Shown: positions 52,540-62,340, counted from the first letter of the stretch. The stretch is 64,000 nt of DNA from 'Fragaria x ananassa' phyllody phytoplasma (GCF_018274325.1 NZ_JAGVRH010000001.1:1-64000), one strand, 5' to 3'. The notes: a model not told the origin generated them from the letters alone. Made by a program: numbers and translations.

Positions 52540-53214
52540 AAAAGGATCGCGATAAAATACTTTTCATTTGGCCAAATAAGTTTTCAATTACTGCATTATC
52601 TCTCGGATTGGCTTTTTTTGACATGCTGATAAGAAAACCTTTTTTAACTAAAATTTGTTGTATTTTTTGAGATTGATAAACTGTACCTTGATCGGAGTGG
52701 ATAATACAAGGTTTTTTAATTTAGGAATTATTTTGATAGTGTTTAGAATTAAATCTTTATTTTGACGATTAGAAATATATGAGGCAATAATTTGATTATT
52801 AAAAGAATCAATAATGCATGAAAAATATAAAAAACCTTCATTTGTTTGAAAATAAGTAATATCCGTAAAGAGTTTTTGCATCGTTTGGGTTGTTTTAAAG
52901 TCTTGTTTAATTAAATTAGGGACTATATTTAAATTTTCTTTTAAAGAACGATAATGATGTTTATTCTTTTTAATTCTTAAACGACAACAAATTCCTTTTT
53001 CTTTCATAATAAGATAAACTTTTTTCTTAGTGATAGTTTCATTAAATATTTTTTGGTATAAATCAGTGATTTTTCAATGTCCTAATAAATATTCATGAAT
53101 TTTACATAAAGATTCAATACGTTTTTGTTGTAAAAGATATTTTTCTTGTTTTAATTTTAATTTTTCTTTTGTTTTTAACCAGTAATAATAGGTACTCCTT
53201 TTTTTTATTTCCAT
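52540..53214 (-). pseudogene. IS3-family OrfB transposase remnant (second type)
   Basis: The frame starts with MEIKKRSTYYYWLKTKEKLK at 53214. It carries an in-frame TGA at about 53075 (GH*KI, where GHRKI is expected) and a frameshift in an A-run near 52715, after which IIHSDQGTVYQSQK and NPRDNAVIENLFGQMK continue. The first Asp (TDITY) and second Asp (SDQG) of the DDE core are recognisable. It is different in sequence from the IS3 copy at 55672. It replaces the recombinase region found at the other end of the element. Confidence 0.82.
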
Positions 53215-53299
53215 CGTTATTACCCTTTCTTAAATAATGAGATAATATATTTAAAGAAATAATAAATAAATTTAAGAATAAAATAAAAAGATTTTGAAA

Positions 53300-53725
53300 T
53301 AAAATCAATTAAACATAATAGATGAGGTAAAAATAATAAAAGAATTGTTAATAAAACTAAATTAATCCATTGATTTTGATAGGTGAAGAAATGATTATTG
53401 ACATTATTAAGGCCATTATTTAATTTTGTTAACCAAGTATTAATTAGATTCCATATGATTATTAGTTTTATTAGTGATTAGATATTGATAAAATTGAACT
53501 ACTGTTCTTTATTTTAATCTTTGGATGTTTAATTGATAAGTCAAAAAACAGAATTTGATTAAATAATTAATAAAAACTAAGGGGATTAATAAGATAAAGA
53601 TAATGATGAAAAAGATGATGTTATTCGGTAAAGATGTTAATATTTTTTTTTAATGAACATATTTAATAGTTCCTTTCTTTTAAAAGTATTGGGAAATAAA
53701 AAAAGACCCTTAAAAAGAGTCTTTG
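53300..53725. repeat. Inner inverted repeat, left arm
   Basis: The interval is the inverted, decayed counterpart of 62678-63088. The two small membrane-protein frames that are open on the right are interrupted here, so this is a degenerate copy. Confidence 0.75.
53698..53724 (-). terminator. Terminator after the secreted protein gene
   Basis: On the minus strand AAAGACTCTT pairs with AAGGGTCTTT (one mismatch) followed by a T-run. The same hairpin, inverted, is found at 62678-62704. Confidence 0.8.
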
Positions 53726-53748
53726 ATTGGTAAATATTTTATTTTTAA

Positions 53749-54057
53749 TTATTTTGTCATTTTTTTATTATTTTTAGAATTTATAGATTTTTCTTCGTTT
53801 TTTTGTTTTCTTTTTTCATTTTGAGATAATAATTTTGTTATTTTATTTAAATTAATTTGTATTCCTTTTTTATTAAAATATTCAATTCCCTCACTGAATT
53901 GTTCTACAACTTCTTCAAAAATATCAAAATTATTTTTTTGTTTATTTTTATCATTTTCCATTGCCATTAATTGGTGATTATTAATTGTAAATAATATTGC
54001 TATAAAACTAATAAAACAAAAATAAATTGTTTTAAATTGTTTTTTTAATTTAACCAT
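53749..54057 (-). CDS. Putative secreted effector with SVM-type signal peptide
   Basis: The product is 102 residues. Its first 32 (MVKLKKQFKTIYFCFI to NNHQLMA) match the conserved signal region of phytoplasma SVM proteins, which includes known effectors such as SAP11; cleavage is expected after LMA. The mature part is about 70 residues with no membrane span, amphipathic helices (IFEEVVEQFSEGIEYFNKKG) and a basic tail (NEKRKQKNEE, KNNKKMTK) that could act as a nuclear localisation signal. AAAGGAG precedes the ATG. A plant target cannot be named. The IS-borne promoters at 55385-55153 point toward it. Confidence 0.75.
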   Translation of the reverse strand: MVKLKKQFKTIYFCFISFIAILFTINNHQLMAMENDKNKQKNNFDIFEEVVEQFSEGIEYFNKKGIQINLNKITKLLSQNEKRKQKNEEKSINSKNNKKMTK

Positions 54058-54110
54058 AAATCAAATCTCCTTTAATTTTTATTTTTACCACCCACTAGGG
54101 TGTTTTTTGT

Positions 54111-54494
54111 TCATTTCGGCTTCTTTAGTTTTATCATTATTGTGTTTATGAAGATGGATAAAGTACAGAGAACAGGGAGACGGTCTTGGATAGTCATTAT
54201 TTCAAAAGAACTTTTATTAGTTTTATCGTTAAGTTGTTGTTGGTAATAACCAATGCCATTTAAGCAATCGAATTTATTATAATAAAATTCGATCATATAA
54301 TTAGTTCGGCCGTTATGATCATTTTCTTCCCATTCTCTGATTTTATTAATGTCAGTTTTATTTAAGTTAGGAATAGGATTTTTAGGAAGTTGAATAACCC
54401 CTGTTTCATTTAAGATGATAAAAACAATCAAAGCGATAATGATAAAAATAATTATTAAGAAAAACCATTTGATTATTTTTTTAATTTTGATCAT
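54111..54494 (-). CDS. Truncated membrane protein of the PMU family
   Basis: The ATG at 54494 follows AAAGGAA; an earlier ATG is less likely. The 127 residues have one N-terminal membrane span and then KIREWEENDHNGRTN and CLNGIGYYQQQL, which resemble the first third of the protein at 56947-57849 (TIKEWDDYIKHRTQ, YGLNGLGYYVKQ). The C-terminal third after NKSSFEIM differs and looks frameshifted. It is probably a decayed paralogue. It lies directly upstream of the effector gene. Confidence 0.55.
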   Translation of the reverse strand: MIKIKKIIKWFFLIIIFIIIALIVFIILNETGVIQLPKNPIPNLNKTDINKIREWEENDHNGRTNYMIEFYYNKFDCLNGIGYYQQQLNDKTNKSSFEIMTIQDRLPVLCTLSIFINTIMIKLKKPK

Positions 54495-54559
54495 ATTTAT
54501 TAATTCCTTTGGAAGAATTTTCAATATACAAGTATTTTAACATATTTAACTTTTTAATT

Positions 54560-55056
54560 AACCTTAAAACCATTTTTTGAGCCAAGAAGTTATTGGTTCG
54601 ATAATTTTATTATTAATATTTGTGCGGATAGGCTGGAAAGAGCCTGACCAAGTTTTTTTGATTTTATAATTGTTTTTTTATTTTCTTGTATTTGGCGGTT
54701 GTGGAGATTAATTTTTTCTTATTTTTTTCCAACTTTATTCTAGTTGCTTCGTGTTGTTTTTTTTCGGTTTTTAGTTTTTCTTTCAGGGTTTCAATTTCAT
54801 GTCGGAGTTCAGCGTTTTCTTGGAGGTATTTGCCTGAGGCTGATTCTAAGGTTTTGATGGTTCCTTCTAAAGATTAGATGTTGATACCTTGTTTCACCCA
54901 TTTATCAATTTGTTTTTAGAGTATCATCACTTAAACGGTTGATTTCATTAGCTTGGTTATTGATTATTTGGTTTAATTGGGTTATTTCTTGTTCTTTTTG
55001 AGTGATGATAGTTTGATATTCCGTTTCTTTTTGTTGAAATTCAGTGGTTAACAAAC
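54560..55056 (-). pseudogene. Remnant of coiled-coil protein gene
   Basis: Reading the minus strand gives TTEFQQKETEYQTIITQKEQ, a TGA stop, a shift, a TAA, then ESASGKYLQENAELRHEIETL and finally a tail ITSWLKKWF. This resembles the C-terminal end of the gene at 57926-60925 (KLLAQENKELQAEIN ... LLDWFK). Its 5' part was removed by the IS3 insertion at 55057. Confidence 0.75.
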
Positions 55057-55152
55057 TGACCCAAAAAAATGGAACCAGTTAAGAACAACACTTTTTAAGA
55101 AAAAAAAATATAATTTTTTCTCAAAAAAACAAATTGTCTATTGATTACTTTT

Positions 55153-55180
55153 ATTATAACTTAAAATAGATTTATGTCAA
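55153..55180 (-). promoter_or_regulatory. IS outward promoter, second
   Basis: TTGACA (55180-55175) and TATAAT (55158-55153) with 16 bases between face out of the IS toward 54.5 kb. Confidence 0.65.
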
Positions 55181-55234
55181 CATAAAAATTATTTATAATT
55201 TATTTTAATAGTATTTAAAGACATAATCTAAATA

Positions 55235-55294
55235 AGAGTATAATATAAGTATATATATAATATAAGAGTATAATATAAGTATATATATAATATA
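55235..55294. repeat. 30-bp tandem duplication in the IS tail
   Basis: AGAGTATAATATAAGTATAT and the next 10 bases occur twice in a row (55235-55264 and 55265-55294). The shorter tail at 1-262 lacks this block. Confidence 0.85.
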
Positions 55295-55341
55295 AGAAAG
55301 AAATAAAAAACTTTTGAATAGTTTTTATTTCTTTCTTATAT
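55290..55341. repeat. 20-bp perfect hairpin between IS promoters
   Basis: Bases 55290-55309 pair perfectly with 55322-55341 around a 12-base loop. It lies 15 bases downstream of the first outward -10 box. Confidence 0.85.
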
Positions 55342-55355
55342 ATTACTTCAAATAT

Positions 55356-55385
55356 ATTATACTCTTATATTTAGATTCTTGTCAA
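55356..55385 (-). promoter_or_regulatory. IS outward promoter, first
   Basis: TTGACA (55385-55380) and TATAAT (55361-55356) are separated by 18 bases, identical in arrangement to the copy at 130-159. Confidence 0.75.
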
Positions 55386-55671
55386 TATTAAAATTTAAAT
55401 AAAATTATTTTTTTACACAATTATCTAAAAAATAAAAATTAAGAAAATAAGTTAACTAATAAAAAAATAAATAATCAAAATAATGCCTTTTAAATTAGGT
55501 TATATTTATAGTTAGTGGTAAACTTCTAATTTTAGTTTAAAACTCCATATAGGGGCAAAATAATGTGTTTTAGAGGTATTATAGTTGTTGAATGTAAACC
55601 ATTTTTTAACCATAAGAATGAAAAACCAACACAAATTGCCCTCCTTAATTGAGGGCATGAAATTTAATCAT

Positions 55672-56835
55672 TTATTTATTAATATTTTTATATTCTAAAG
55701 GTGATAAATAGTTTAAGGTTTTTATTTTTCGATAAGTATTATAATACTTGATATAATCATTAATAATTTCTTTAACTTGAAATTCATTAAGATTTTGCAT
55801 TTTTTCATAATGGATAGTTTCACACTTCATATTTGCCCAAAATGATTCCATACATGCATTATCAGTTGGCGTACCTATTGTTGAATAACTTGCAATTAAT
55901 TTATTTTCTTTTAAATAAATTTGATATCTTTTAGATGTATAAACACTACCTCTATCAGAATGGATAATACAAGGTTTTTTTAATTTAGGAATATTTTTTA
56001 AAATATCTAAGACGAAATTAATATCTGCCGTCTTAGATATATTATAACTAATAATCTCGCGGTTGTGTAAATCCATAACAGCTGACACAAATAATTTTTT
56101 ATTATCAACCCCAAAAGGAATATAAGTGATATCAGTACATAATTTTTCTAATGAATATTTCGCTTCATAATTATTTTGAAGAAAATTTTTTAAGTTATTT
56201 TCTCTTTTAATGGCCAAATCATAATAATATTGAGGTTTATGTTTGATTCTTTCAGATAATAGACCAAATTTACGCATCAATTTTAATACTGTTTTAGGAT
56301 TGATCTTAAAATCAACATCTTTTAATTTTTGATGAACCACCCGATATCCCAAACGTCTTTTTCTTCTTCCATCTGTTGTAATATATGAGTTTTGTTTGCA
56401 TATTTGAAACAATGTTTTTTCCAAGTCATTATGTGGCCTAGGATTAATACTTTGTTCGAGCCACCGATAATAACTATTTTTGGAAATATTAAGCCATTTT
56501 ATTAATTGATTAAGTGAAATATCTTGTTTATATTGGTTAATAATATCTAAATATAATTTTCTGTTTTTTCTAAATGTAGTGGCGAGTTTCTTTTTAATTT
56601 TAGTTTTAATTAAAACATCTTCATTGGGTGTTGTGTGTAATTGTTTCTTCCTACCAACTGTTTGTTCTAATCGACTCGCCCCTTCTTTTTCATACAATCT
56701 AACCCAAATATAAATTTGACTGCGATTTTTAATTTTTAATTCTTTTTGAATTTCTTGGTTTGATTTTCCACTTTCTTTCATAAAAATGGCTTTAAGTTTA
56801 ATTTTTAGGGAGTAAAAGTTTAATTTCTTTAACAA
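55672..56835 (-). CDS. tra5: IS3-family transposase, full length
   Basis: The TTG start gives 387 residues in one frame; most IS3 enzymes need a programmed frameshift, but phytoplasma copies are often single. The N-terminus has a helix-turn-helix (KAIFMKESGKSNQEIQKEL). The DDE core shows Asp in TDITYIPFG, Asp in IHSDRGSVY and Glu in NACMESFWANMKCE, followed by YIKYYNTYRKIKTLNYLSP. All three acidic residues are present, so it may be active. Remnants of the same gene lie at 1995-2757. Confidence 0.95.
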   Translation of the reverse strand: MLKKLNFYSLKIKLKAIFMKESGKSNQEIQKELKIKNRSQIYIWVRLYEKEGASRLEQTVGRKKQLHTTPNEDVLIKTKIKKKLATTFRKNRKLYLDIINQYKQDISLNQLIKWLNISKNSYYRWLEQSINPRPHNDLEKTLFQICKQNSYITTDGRRKRRLGYRVVHQKLKDVDFKINPKTVLKLMRKFGLLSERIKHKPQYYYDLAIKRENNLKNFLQNNYEAKYSLEKLCTDITYIPFGVDNKKLFVSAVMDLHNREIISYNISKTADINFVLDILKNIPKLKKPCIIHSDRGSVYTSKRYQIYLKENKLIASYSTIGTPTDNACMESFWANMKCETIHYEKMQNLNEFQVKEIINDYIKYYNTYRKIKTLNYLSPLEYKNINK

Positions 56836-56946
56836 TTAAAAACTCATTCCTGTTTATTTTTTAACCATTTTTAATTATAAATGATATTTTTAAAATTAAA
56901 CCAATTTTCTTCAATGTTTTTGCTCCCATTTTCTTTTTCCTTTCTT

Positions 56947-57849
56947 TTATAAATCAGTTCTACCAGTATTAAATTTTTCAGTAAAGACACTTATTATATT
57001 GCGGACTGGGTTAAAATGGAGATGATATTTTTTGCTTACAGGCATTTTTACACCACGATCATAATAAAATTGATTAGTGTGTAAAATAGTTTCACCAATA
57101 AAATAATCTTTATCTAAATCAAGTAAATATTTAGGTCCTTTATAACTTATTTTGACAATATTGGGGTCTTCGGGATGTTCTATTTCAAGAGCACACGCCC
57201 TATCCATTTCAGGGTAATCAGCCATTAATAAACTACCATCGGCTGGATAAAACCCTGATCGTCCAAAGTAACCTTTCCATTCTGAAAAAGGAGTATCCAA
57301 AAACACATCATCCATTTCTCCCATTAATAAATCTTTGGGCTCTTTTTGAGTTTGTAAACGTTCTTGGATTGATTTGATCCCCTTTAGTTTTTGAATATCT
57401 GCTTCTGTTTTGTGATTAGTAATATATTTATCATCAATTTGCTGATAAAAATCCTTGCCATAAGTTTCTACTCCGATTTGTTCCAATTCAACTTTATGTT
57501 TGTGATCGTTTAATAATATAATTTTTTCTTCATCACGTTCTTGTTTCATTTTAGCAATTTTGGCATCATTAATTGCTTTTTGTTTCACATAATAACCTAA
57601 TCCATTTAAACCATAAAAAATCCATTCTTTTTCCACCATTTTAATATTTGGCGGGATTTGAGTTCGATGTTTGATATAATCGTCCCATTCTTTAATAGTA
57701 TTTACTTTTGTCTCTGGGATGGCTACTATTTTCCTTTGTTTAGGTGTTTTTGGTAAATTAGATTTGTAAATAAAAAAACTAATTGTTAATGTGATTAAAA
57801 TTAAAATAATAAAAACGATAATCTTATTTTTAGAAAATAATTTTTTCAT
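56947..57849 (-). CDS. PMU membrane protein with FGRSGFYP module
   Basis: I place the start at the ATG at 57849, preceded by AAAGGAAG, giving 300 residues. One membrane span at residues 7-25 precedes a hydrophilic part with charged helices (KQERDEEKIILLNDHKHK). The C-terminal 120 residues (PKDLLMGEMDDVFLDTPFSEW, FGRSGFYPADGSLL, YDRGVKMPVSKKYHLHFNPVRN) recur almost unchanged in the broken gene at 60943-61792. The family is not recognised and its role is unknown. It follows the coiled-coil gene on the same strand. Confidence 0.6.
   Translation of the reverse strand: MKKLFSKNKIIVFIILILITLTISFFIYKSNLPKTPKQRKIVAIPETKVNTIKEWDDYIKHRTQIPPNIKMVEKEWIFYGLNGLGYYVKQKAINDAKIAKMKQERDEEKIILLNDHKHKVELEQIGVETYGKDFYQQIDDKYITNHKTEADIQKLKGIKSIQERLQTQKEPKDLLMGEMDDVFLDTPFSEWKGYFGRSGFYPADGSLLMADYPEMDRACALEIEHPEDPNIVKISYKGPKYLLDLDKDYFIGETILHTNQFYYDRGVKMPVSKKYHLHFNPVRNIISVFTEKFNTGRTDL
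56955..57345. repeat. Direct repeat, copy 1 (FGRSGFYP module)
   Basis: About 370 bases at roughly 90% identity to 60962-61340, same orientation. Both encode the end of related proteins. Recombination would delete about 4 kb. Confidence 0.8.
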
Positions 57850-57925
57850 TAAATTTTTTCTTCCTTTGTTTATCAATATTAAATATTTTAACACATAAAC
57901 AAAAATTTTTGCTTGAAAAAACTTA

Positions 57926-60925
57926 TCATTTAAACCAATCTAATAATTTATCAATTGGTTTTGAAAGCCAAGGGATATCAGGTGTCTTATATTGATTGTT
58001 AGTCCATTCTGTTTGATCTTTTAATTTTTTCATTGCTGTATCAACTTCTCTTTGTTTAGCCATTAATTTTTCGAAAAGTATATCTTTTTGTTTTTGCTTT
58101 TCATCCCTATCTTCTTTAACTGTTATCAATTCAGCATTTAAGCGATTAATTTCTGCTTGCAATTCTTTATTTTCTTGTGCTAGTAACTTTTTAGCCCCTT
58201 CTAATCCTTTAATTTCACCTTCCATTTCTTTGATTTGTTGATTTTGTTTTTCAATTACTTCTTGTGAGTTTTTTAATGATTCTCCTAAACGATTAACTTC
58301 ATCTCCTAAAGTTGTTACTTGAAGTTGGAGACTAGCAATTTCATCATCTTTAGTTTTAATAGTTTCTTTTTAAACTCTTTTATTTTTTCTTTTTTAGTTT
58401 CTAGTTGTTTCACTAAAAATTCGTTCGCATTACCGTTTCTTAATAATTCATCTTGTATTTCTTGCATCTCTTTTTCTAGTTGATCATTTTCGGTTTTTGA
58501 TTCATGAAGTTGTTGTTGTATTTTATTTAAATCATTAGTATATTTATCTCTTAAAGTTTTATTTTCTAATTTTAAACCATCAATTTCACTTCTAAAACCT
58601 TGCTCTTTGATTTCTAGTTGTTGCATTTCATCTTTTAAGGTTTTGATGTGACTTTCTTTATTTCGGATTTCGATTTCTAAGGTTTGATCTGGTTGCTGAT
58701 TATTTAATAAATCATTATATTCTTGTTGACAAGCCCCTAATTCTTGAGTTTTTACTTTTAGTTCATCAAAAATTTTATTAGAAATTCTTATTTTTTCTAA
58801 AGTTTTTTCTGGGTAATTATATTTTGGAGGAGTAATACTTAATTCACTGCCAGGATTTAATTCCCAAGTTACTTGTTTGTTAGGTCCATCTTCATAAAAT
58901 TTATAACTAGATATGGTTGTTTTTGTATTATTAAATGCAGGTGTTACACTATTAAAATGATTGGAATACATATCAATTCTTATATAAAATAATTCCTTGT
59001 TATCAATTTTTATTGGATTACTTGACATTATTTGGACTTTATCTTTTGTAAAATCTCGATTAGCCCTAGCATCTCTCATATCTTCTGCGTTCAATATAGG
59101 AGAAACTTTAATTTCAAAAGGAACAGGAGAATAATACACCACTAAATCTTTCATTTTTCCACTATTGAGGAAAAAACCTTCATTTGCTTTTATTTCTGCT
59201 TGTTCTTTCCAATCATTATAATCTTGTAATGTTTTACTCATTTCTTGTTGTAAAATATTTTGTTGTTCCTGAAGTTTTCCTAATTCTTGGTTAATATTGT
59301 TTATTTTAATTTGTTTTTCTTTTAATTTCTCTCGTAATTGTTTGGCATCTTCATTATTTTTTTCAATTTGTTGTTTTAAATCTTCAGTTTCTTTTTCCAA
59401 TTGGGTAACAGTATTTTTGTAGTTTTTGATTTGGCTTTGAATTACTTCTAGGGTTTTTTGATGCTGTTCCCTTAAATTTATTTGTTCATTTTGTGTTTGA
59501 GTTAATTCTTGTTCTAAATCGTTTTTATCTTTTTGTAACTGTTTGATTTTTTCATCTTTTATTTGTAATTGAACTTCGAAATTAATGATTTTTTCTTCTA
59601 ATTCTTGTTTTAGAGGTATAATAGTGTTTTGTAATTTTGATTTTTCTTCTAATGATAATTGTTGATTTTTTAATAATTCATTTTCTTTTTGTCTTATTAA
59701 AATTTCTTTATCGTTAATTTCATTATTTAATTTTTCTAAATCTTGATCTTTTTCTTTTATGGTTTTTTCTAAAGTTTCAACTTTAATTTTAATTTGAGTG
59801 ATTTCATTATTTTTACTATTGATAGTGTTGTTTAAATCATTAAGTTCAATGGTTTTATTAGCAATTTCTTTTTGTAATTTATCTTTTGTTTCTTGACTTA
59901 AAGTTTGATTTTCTTTTAGTTCTTTATTTTTTTGTTCTAATGAGTTTTGCAAAAAAGTTTTGTCATGTTCAAAATTCATTAATTCTAATTTTTGGCTTTG
60001 TAGCAAAGCTTCTAAATATTTTTGTTCAGTTAAATTTTGGTCTTGTTGCAACTTTTCTGCTGCTACTTTTTTTTCTATTTCTTCTTTAATTTCTGGTTTT
60101 TGCAAAAAGATTTCATGTTTTTGCTTTGGTGTTGAAAAAGAATCCTCAGGAGTAGAATTTACTCCTGATTCTTTATTTTTTTTTTTTTTTGAAGCTCTTT
60201 TTCATATTCTTCATTATACTTTTTCTTTAATTTTTCTTTTTCCTCTCCCTCGGGCAACCTATCGATATCTGCTTTATTAAAATGTTTTTCAACTATTTCT
60301 TGTGATTGAGATTGGGGGAAGTCGTTGTATCTTCATCTTTAATTTGCCAAAAATTAAATATTCCTGTTGTTGCTAATGCTGTAACTACTAAACTCAAAAA
60401 TGGACCTATAATAGGGATTACCCAAAATAAAACTGCGATAAAAAAAGTAATTGCTATAATAACAACTGTAGCTATAATTTTGCTTACTGTTTCGCCAATA
60501 TTTAACTTATTTTGGAAAAAATCTTTAATATATCTCATTATAATTGTAAAAGGTTGTGAGGCGCCATTCCATGCCACTTTAATGCCTTTAAAACCTTCAT
60601 CAATTACTTCAGCAAATTTTGGAAACACTTTATAAAGTCCAATTCCCAGAAGACCTAAAATTAATATAAATGGTACCAATTTAAATAAAACATTAGTAAA
60701 CTTAGGCCACCAACTTTTTTGTTTTGTTTCAACTATTATTTTTTAATGTTGGTTTTGTTTGATTTTTTTATCTTTTGTTTTGGTGGGGATTTTATTATTT
60801 TGAACAGTAACTTTTTTTTGAGATTTTGGAATAGTTGCTTTCTTTTTGTTTTTGGAATTTATTTTTTTAATCTTTTTTTGTTTTTTTATTTTTTTTTGCT
60901 TGTTTAATTTAGTTATTCGTTTCAT
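57926..60925 (-). pseudogene. Giant membrane/coiled-coil PMU protein, broken at homopolymers
   Basis: Fragments lie in different frames: Lys-rich N-terminus (60925-60743, after AAAGGA), membrane domain with about three spans (near 60720-60293), long coiled coil (60292-58315) and C-terminal end (58225-57926, ending SKPIDKLLDWFK). The joins coincide with an A-run near 60740, C5 at 60316-60320, T15 at 60176-60190 and a T5 near 58370. In other frames the protein continues, for example EIVEKHFNKADIDRLPEGE and LQVTTLGDEVNRLGES. An intact version would be about 1000 residues. It could be decayed, phase-variable, or affected by homopolymer read errors. The function is unknown. Confidence 0.7.
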
Positions 60926-60942
60926 TGTTTTTTCCTTTCTTT

Positions 60943-61792
60943 TTACTTATTTTCAATTAAATCAGTTTTACCAGTATTAAATTTTTCAGTAAAAACGCTG
61001 ATGGTATTGCGGACTGGGTTAAAATGGAGATGATAAGTTTTGCTTACAGTCATTTTCACACCACGATCATAATAAAATTGATTAGTGTTTAAAATAGTGC
61101 CACCAATATAATAATCTTTATCTAAATCAATTAAATATTTAGGTCCTTTGTAGCTGATTTTAACAATATTGGGGTCTTCGGGGTGTTCGATGTCAAAGTT
61201 TACAAGTAGAATGATGAACCCATAATAAATTATCATCAGTTGGATAAAACCCTGATCGTCCAAAGTAACTTTTCCATTCTGAAAAAGGAGTATCCAAAAA
61301 CACATCATCCATCTCTCCCATTAATAAATCTTTGGGGATTCTCTTTTTATCAAAAATGGCTTCAATTTTGGCTCTTCTTTCGCCTTCAATATTGTTTTTC
61401 ATCACAACATATCTTTCACGAAGTTCATTATAAATTCCATTTAATCTATCAAAAGTCCAAGATTTTTCTATAATAGTTTTATCTTGTTTTTGCAGATATT
61501 GAACTATTCCTTGACGCCATAATTGATATTGTTCTTCACATTCTTGTCTTCTTTTTTCAACTTCTTGTAATGGAGTTTTAGTTTTTAAAATAACATCTTC
61601 CAAAGCTTCATCTAAATCAGAAGGTAACATGACTTCATGAAGTTCAATTGGTTGATTTTTTTCTCTTAATTCTGATTTATGAGTATTAGTTTTATAATAA
61701 GCAGTTTCAATTAAGGTAGTTAAATCACGGTTAGAAATTTTTTCTGTTGCTTCTTTTTTGGTTTGATTATATTCAACTAATTTTTTTGCCAT
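60943..61792 (-). pseudogene. PMU protein with FGRSGFYP module, frameshifted
   Basis: The 5' part (61792-61193) encodes MAKKLVEYNQTKKEATEK and a charged helical region with no membrane span, then PKDLLMGEMDDVFL and FGRSGFYP. A small deletion near 61200 shifts the frame; the rest (DIEHPEDPNIVKISYKGP to KTDLIENK) continues in another frame to 60943. Compared with 56947-57849 it lacks the segment MADYPEMDRACALE. The N-terminal half differs, so the C-terminal module has been recombined onto two different starts. It lies 5 bases after the dnaB fragment. Confidence 0.7.
60962..61340. repeat. Direct repeat, copy 2 (FGRSGFYP module)
   Basis: This is the second copy of the repeat at 56955-57345; the two differ by scattered substitutions and the short deletion near 61200. 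Confidence 0.8.
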
Positions 61793-61797
61793 AGTTT

Positions 61798-62262
61798 TTA
61801 AGTAGGAATAAGTGTGGAAACTGATATAAATGGTGATTTAGTATTTTGAATAAAACCTTCTACTTGAGTTTTAACTGTTTGTAAATAATTATGAATATTT
61901 TTAGTTTTTGATATTTCACTAGGTAATTGCTGGATCAAAGTTAATAAATCTTTTTTTAATGAATTTTCCTTAATTAAATCAATATATGTTTCTAAATATT
62001 GACTCGAAGGAGTCATTTCAGTTAACTCAATTAAATAATTAATTCCTCCGATTTTATTTAAATGATTGTTATTTTTTAAAATAGAACTTACAGAAATATA
62101 ATCAATATCATGATTTTGTTTTTTAAGTTGTTTCATTGCTTCAAAAATATAACGATGACTTAGATTATTAAAATTGTTGGTATTAATCAAACTTATAACA
62201 GCATCTAGTTTTTCAGGGTTTAAAAACAATGTTCCTAATAATGCTTGCTCCGCTTCTAACAT
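61798..62262 (-). CDS. Truncated DnaB helicase paralogue, N-terminal domain only
   Basis: The product is 154 residues, closely related to the start of chromosomal DnaB at 9517 (EAEQALLGTLFLNPEKL, DYISVSSIL, GGINYLIELTEMTPSSQYL). It stops before the motor domain, ending FISVSTLIPT, so no ATPase motif exists. GGAAGATA precedes the ATG. Mobile-unit dnaB genes are common in phytoplasmas. It may be a decayed copy or an inhibitor or primase-binding domain made on its own. Confidence 0.8.
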   Translation of the reverse strand: MLEAEQALLGTLFLNPEKLDAVISLINTNNFNNLSHRYIFEAMKQLKKQNHDIDYISVSSILKNNNHLNKIGGINYLIELTEMTPSSQYLETYIDLIKENSLKKDLLTLIQQLPSEISKTKNIHNYLQTVKTQVEGFIQNTKSPFISVSTLIPT

Positions 62263-62291
62263 TTATCTTCCTTTTTCCATTTGGGTATAAA

Positions 62292-62340
62292 AAAATAGCC
62301 AAACTGTTTATTTTTAATCAATAAACAATTTGGCTATTTT
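62292..62340. repeat. 21-bp hairpin beside IS terminus
   Basis: Bases 62292-62312 pair with 62320-62340 with one mismatch around a 7-base loop, directly before the IS-end sequence at 62341. Confidence 0.75.

Larger units (their letters stand above)
55057..56928 (-). mobile_element. IS3-family element, tra5-like
   Basis: The ends TGACCCAAAAAAATGG (55057) and TGGGAGCAAAAAC (reading in from 56928) are imperfect inverted repeats beginning TG. The element is 1872 bp with a single 387-codon transposase frame and a 615-base tail after it. No 3-bp target duplication is evident. A tail-only copy (1-262), a left part (1902-2757) and a terminus-only copy (62341-62375) occur in the window. Confidence 0.8.

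Noticed and set aside
60293-60679. Independent membrane protein with TTG start at 60679
   Set aside because: The frame stays open upstream (VETKQKSWWPKFTNVLFK) and joins the Lys-rich fragment after a frameshift, so it is part of the broken large gene.
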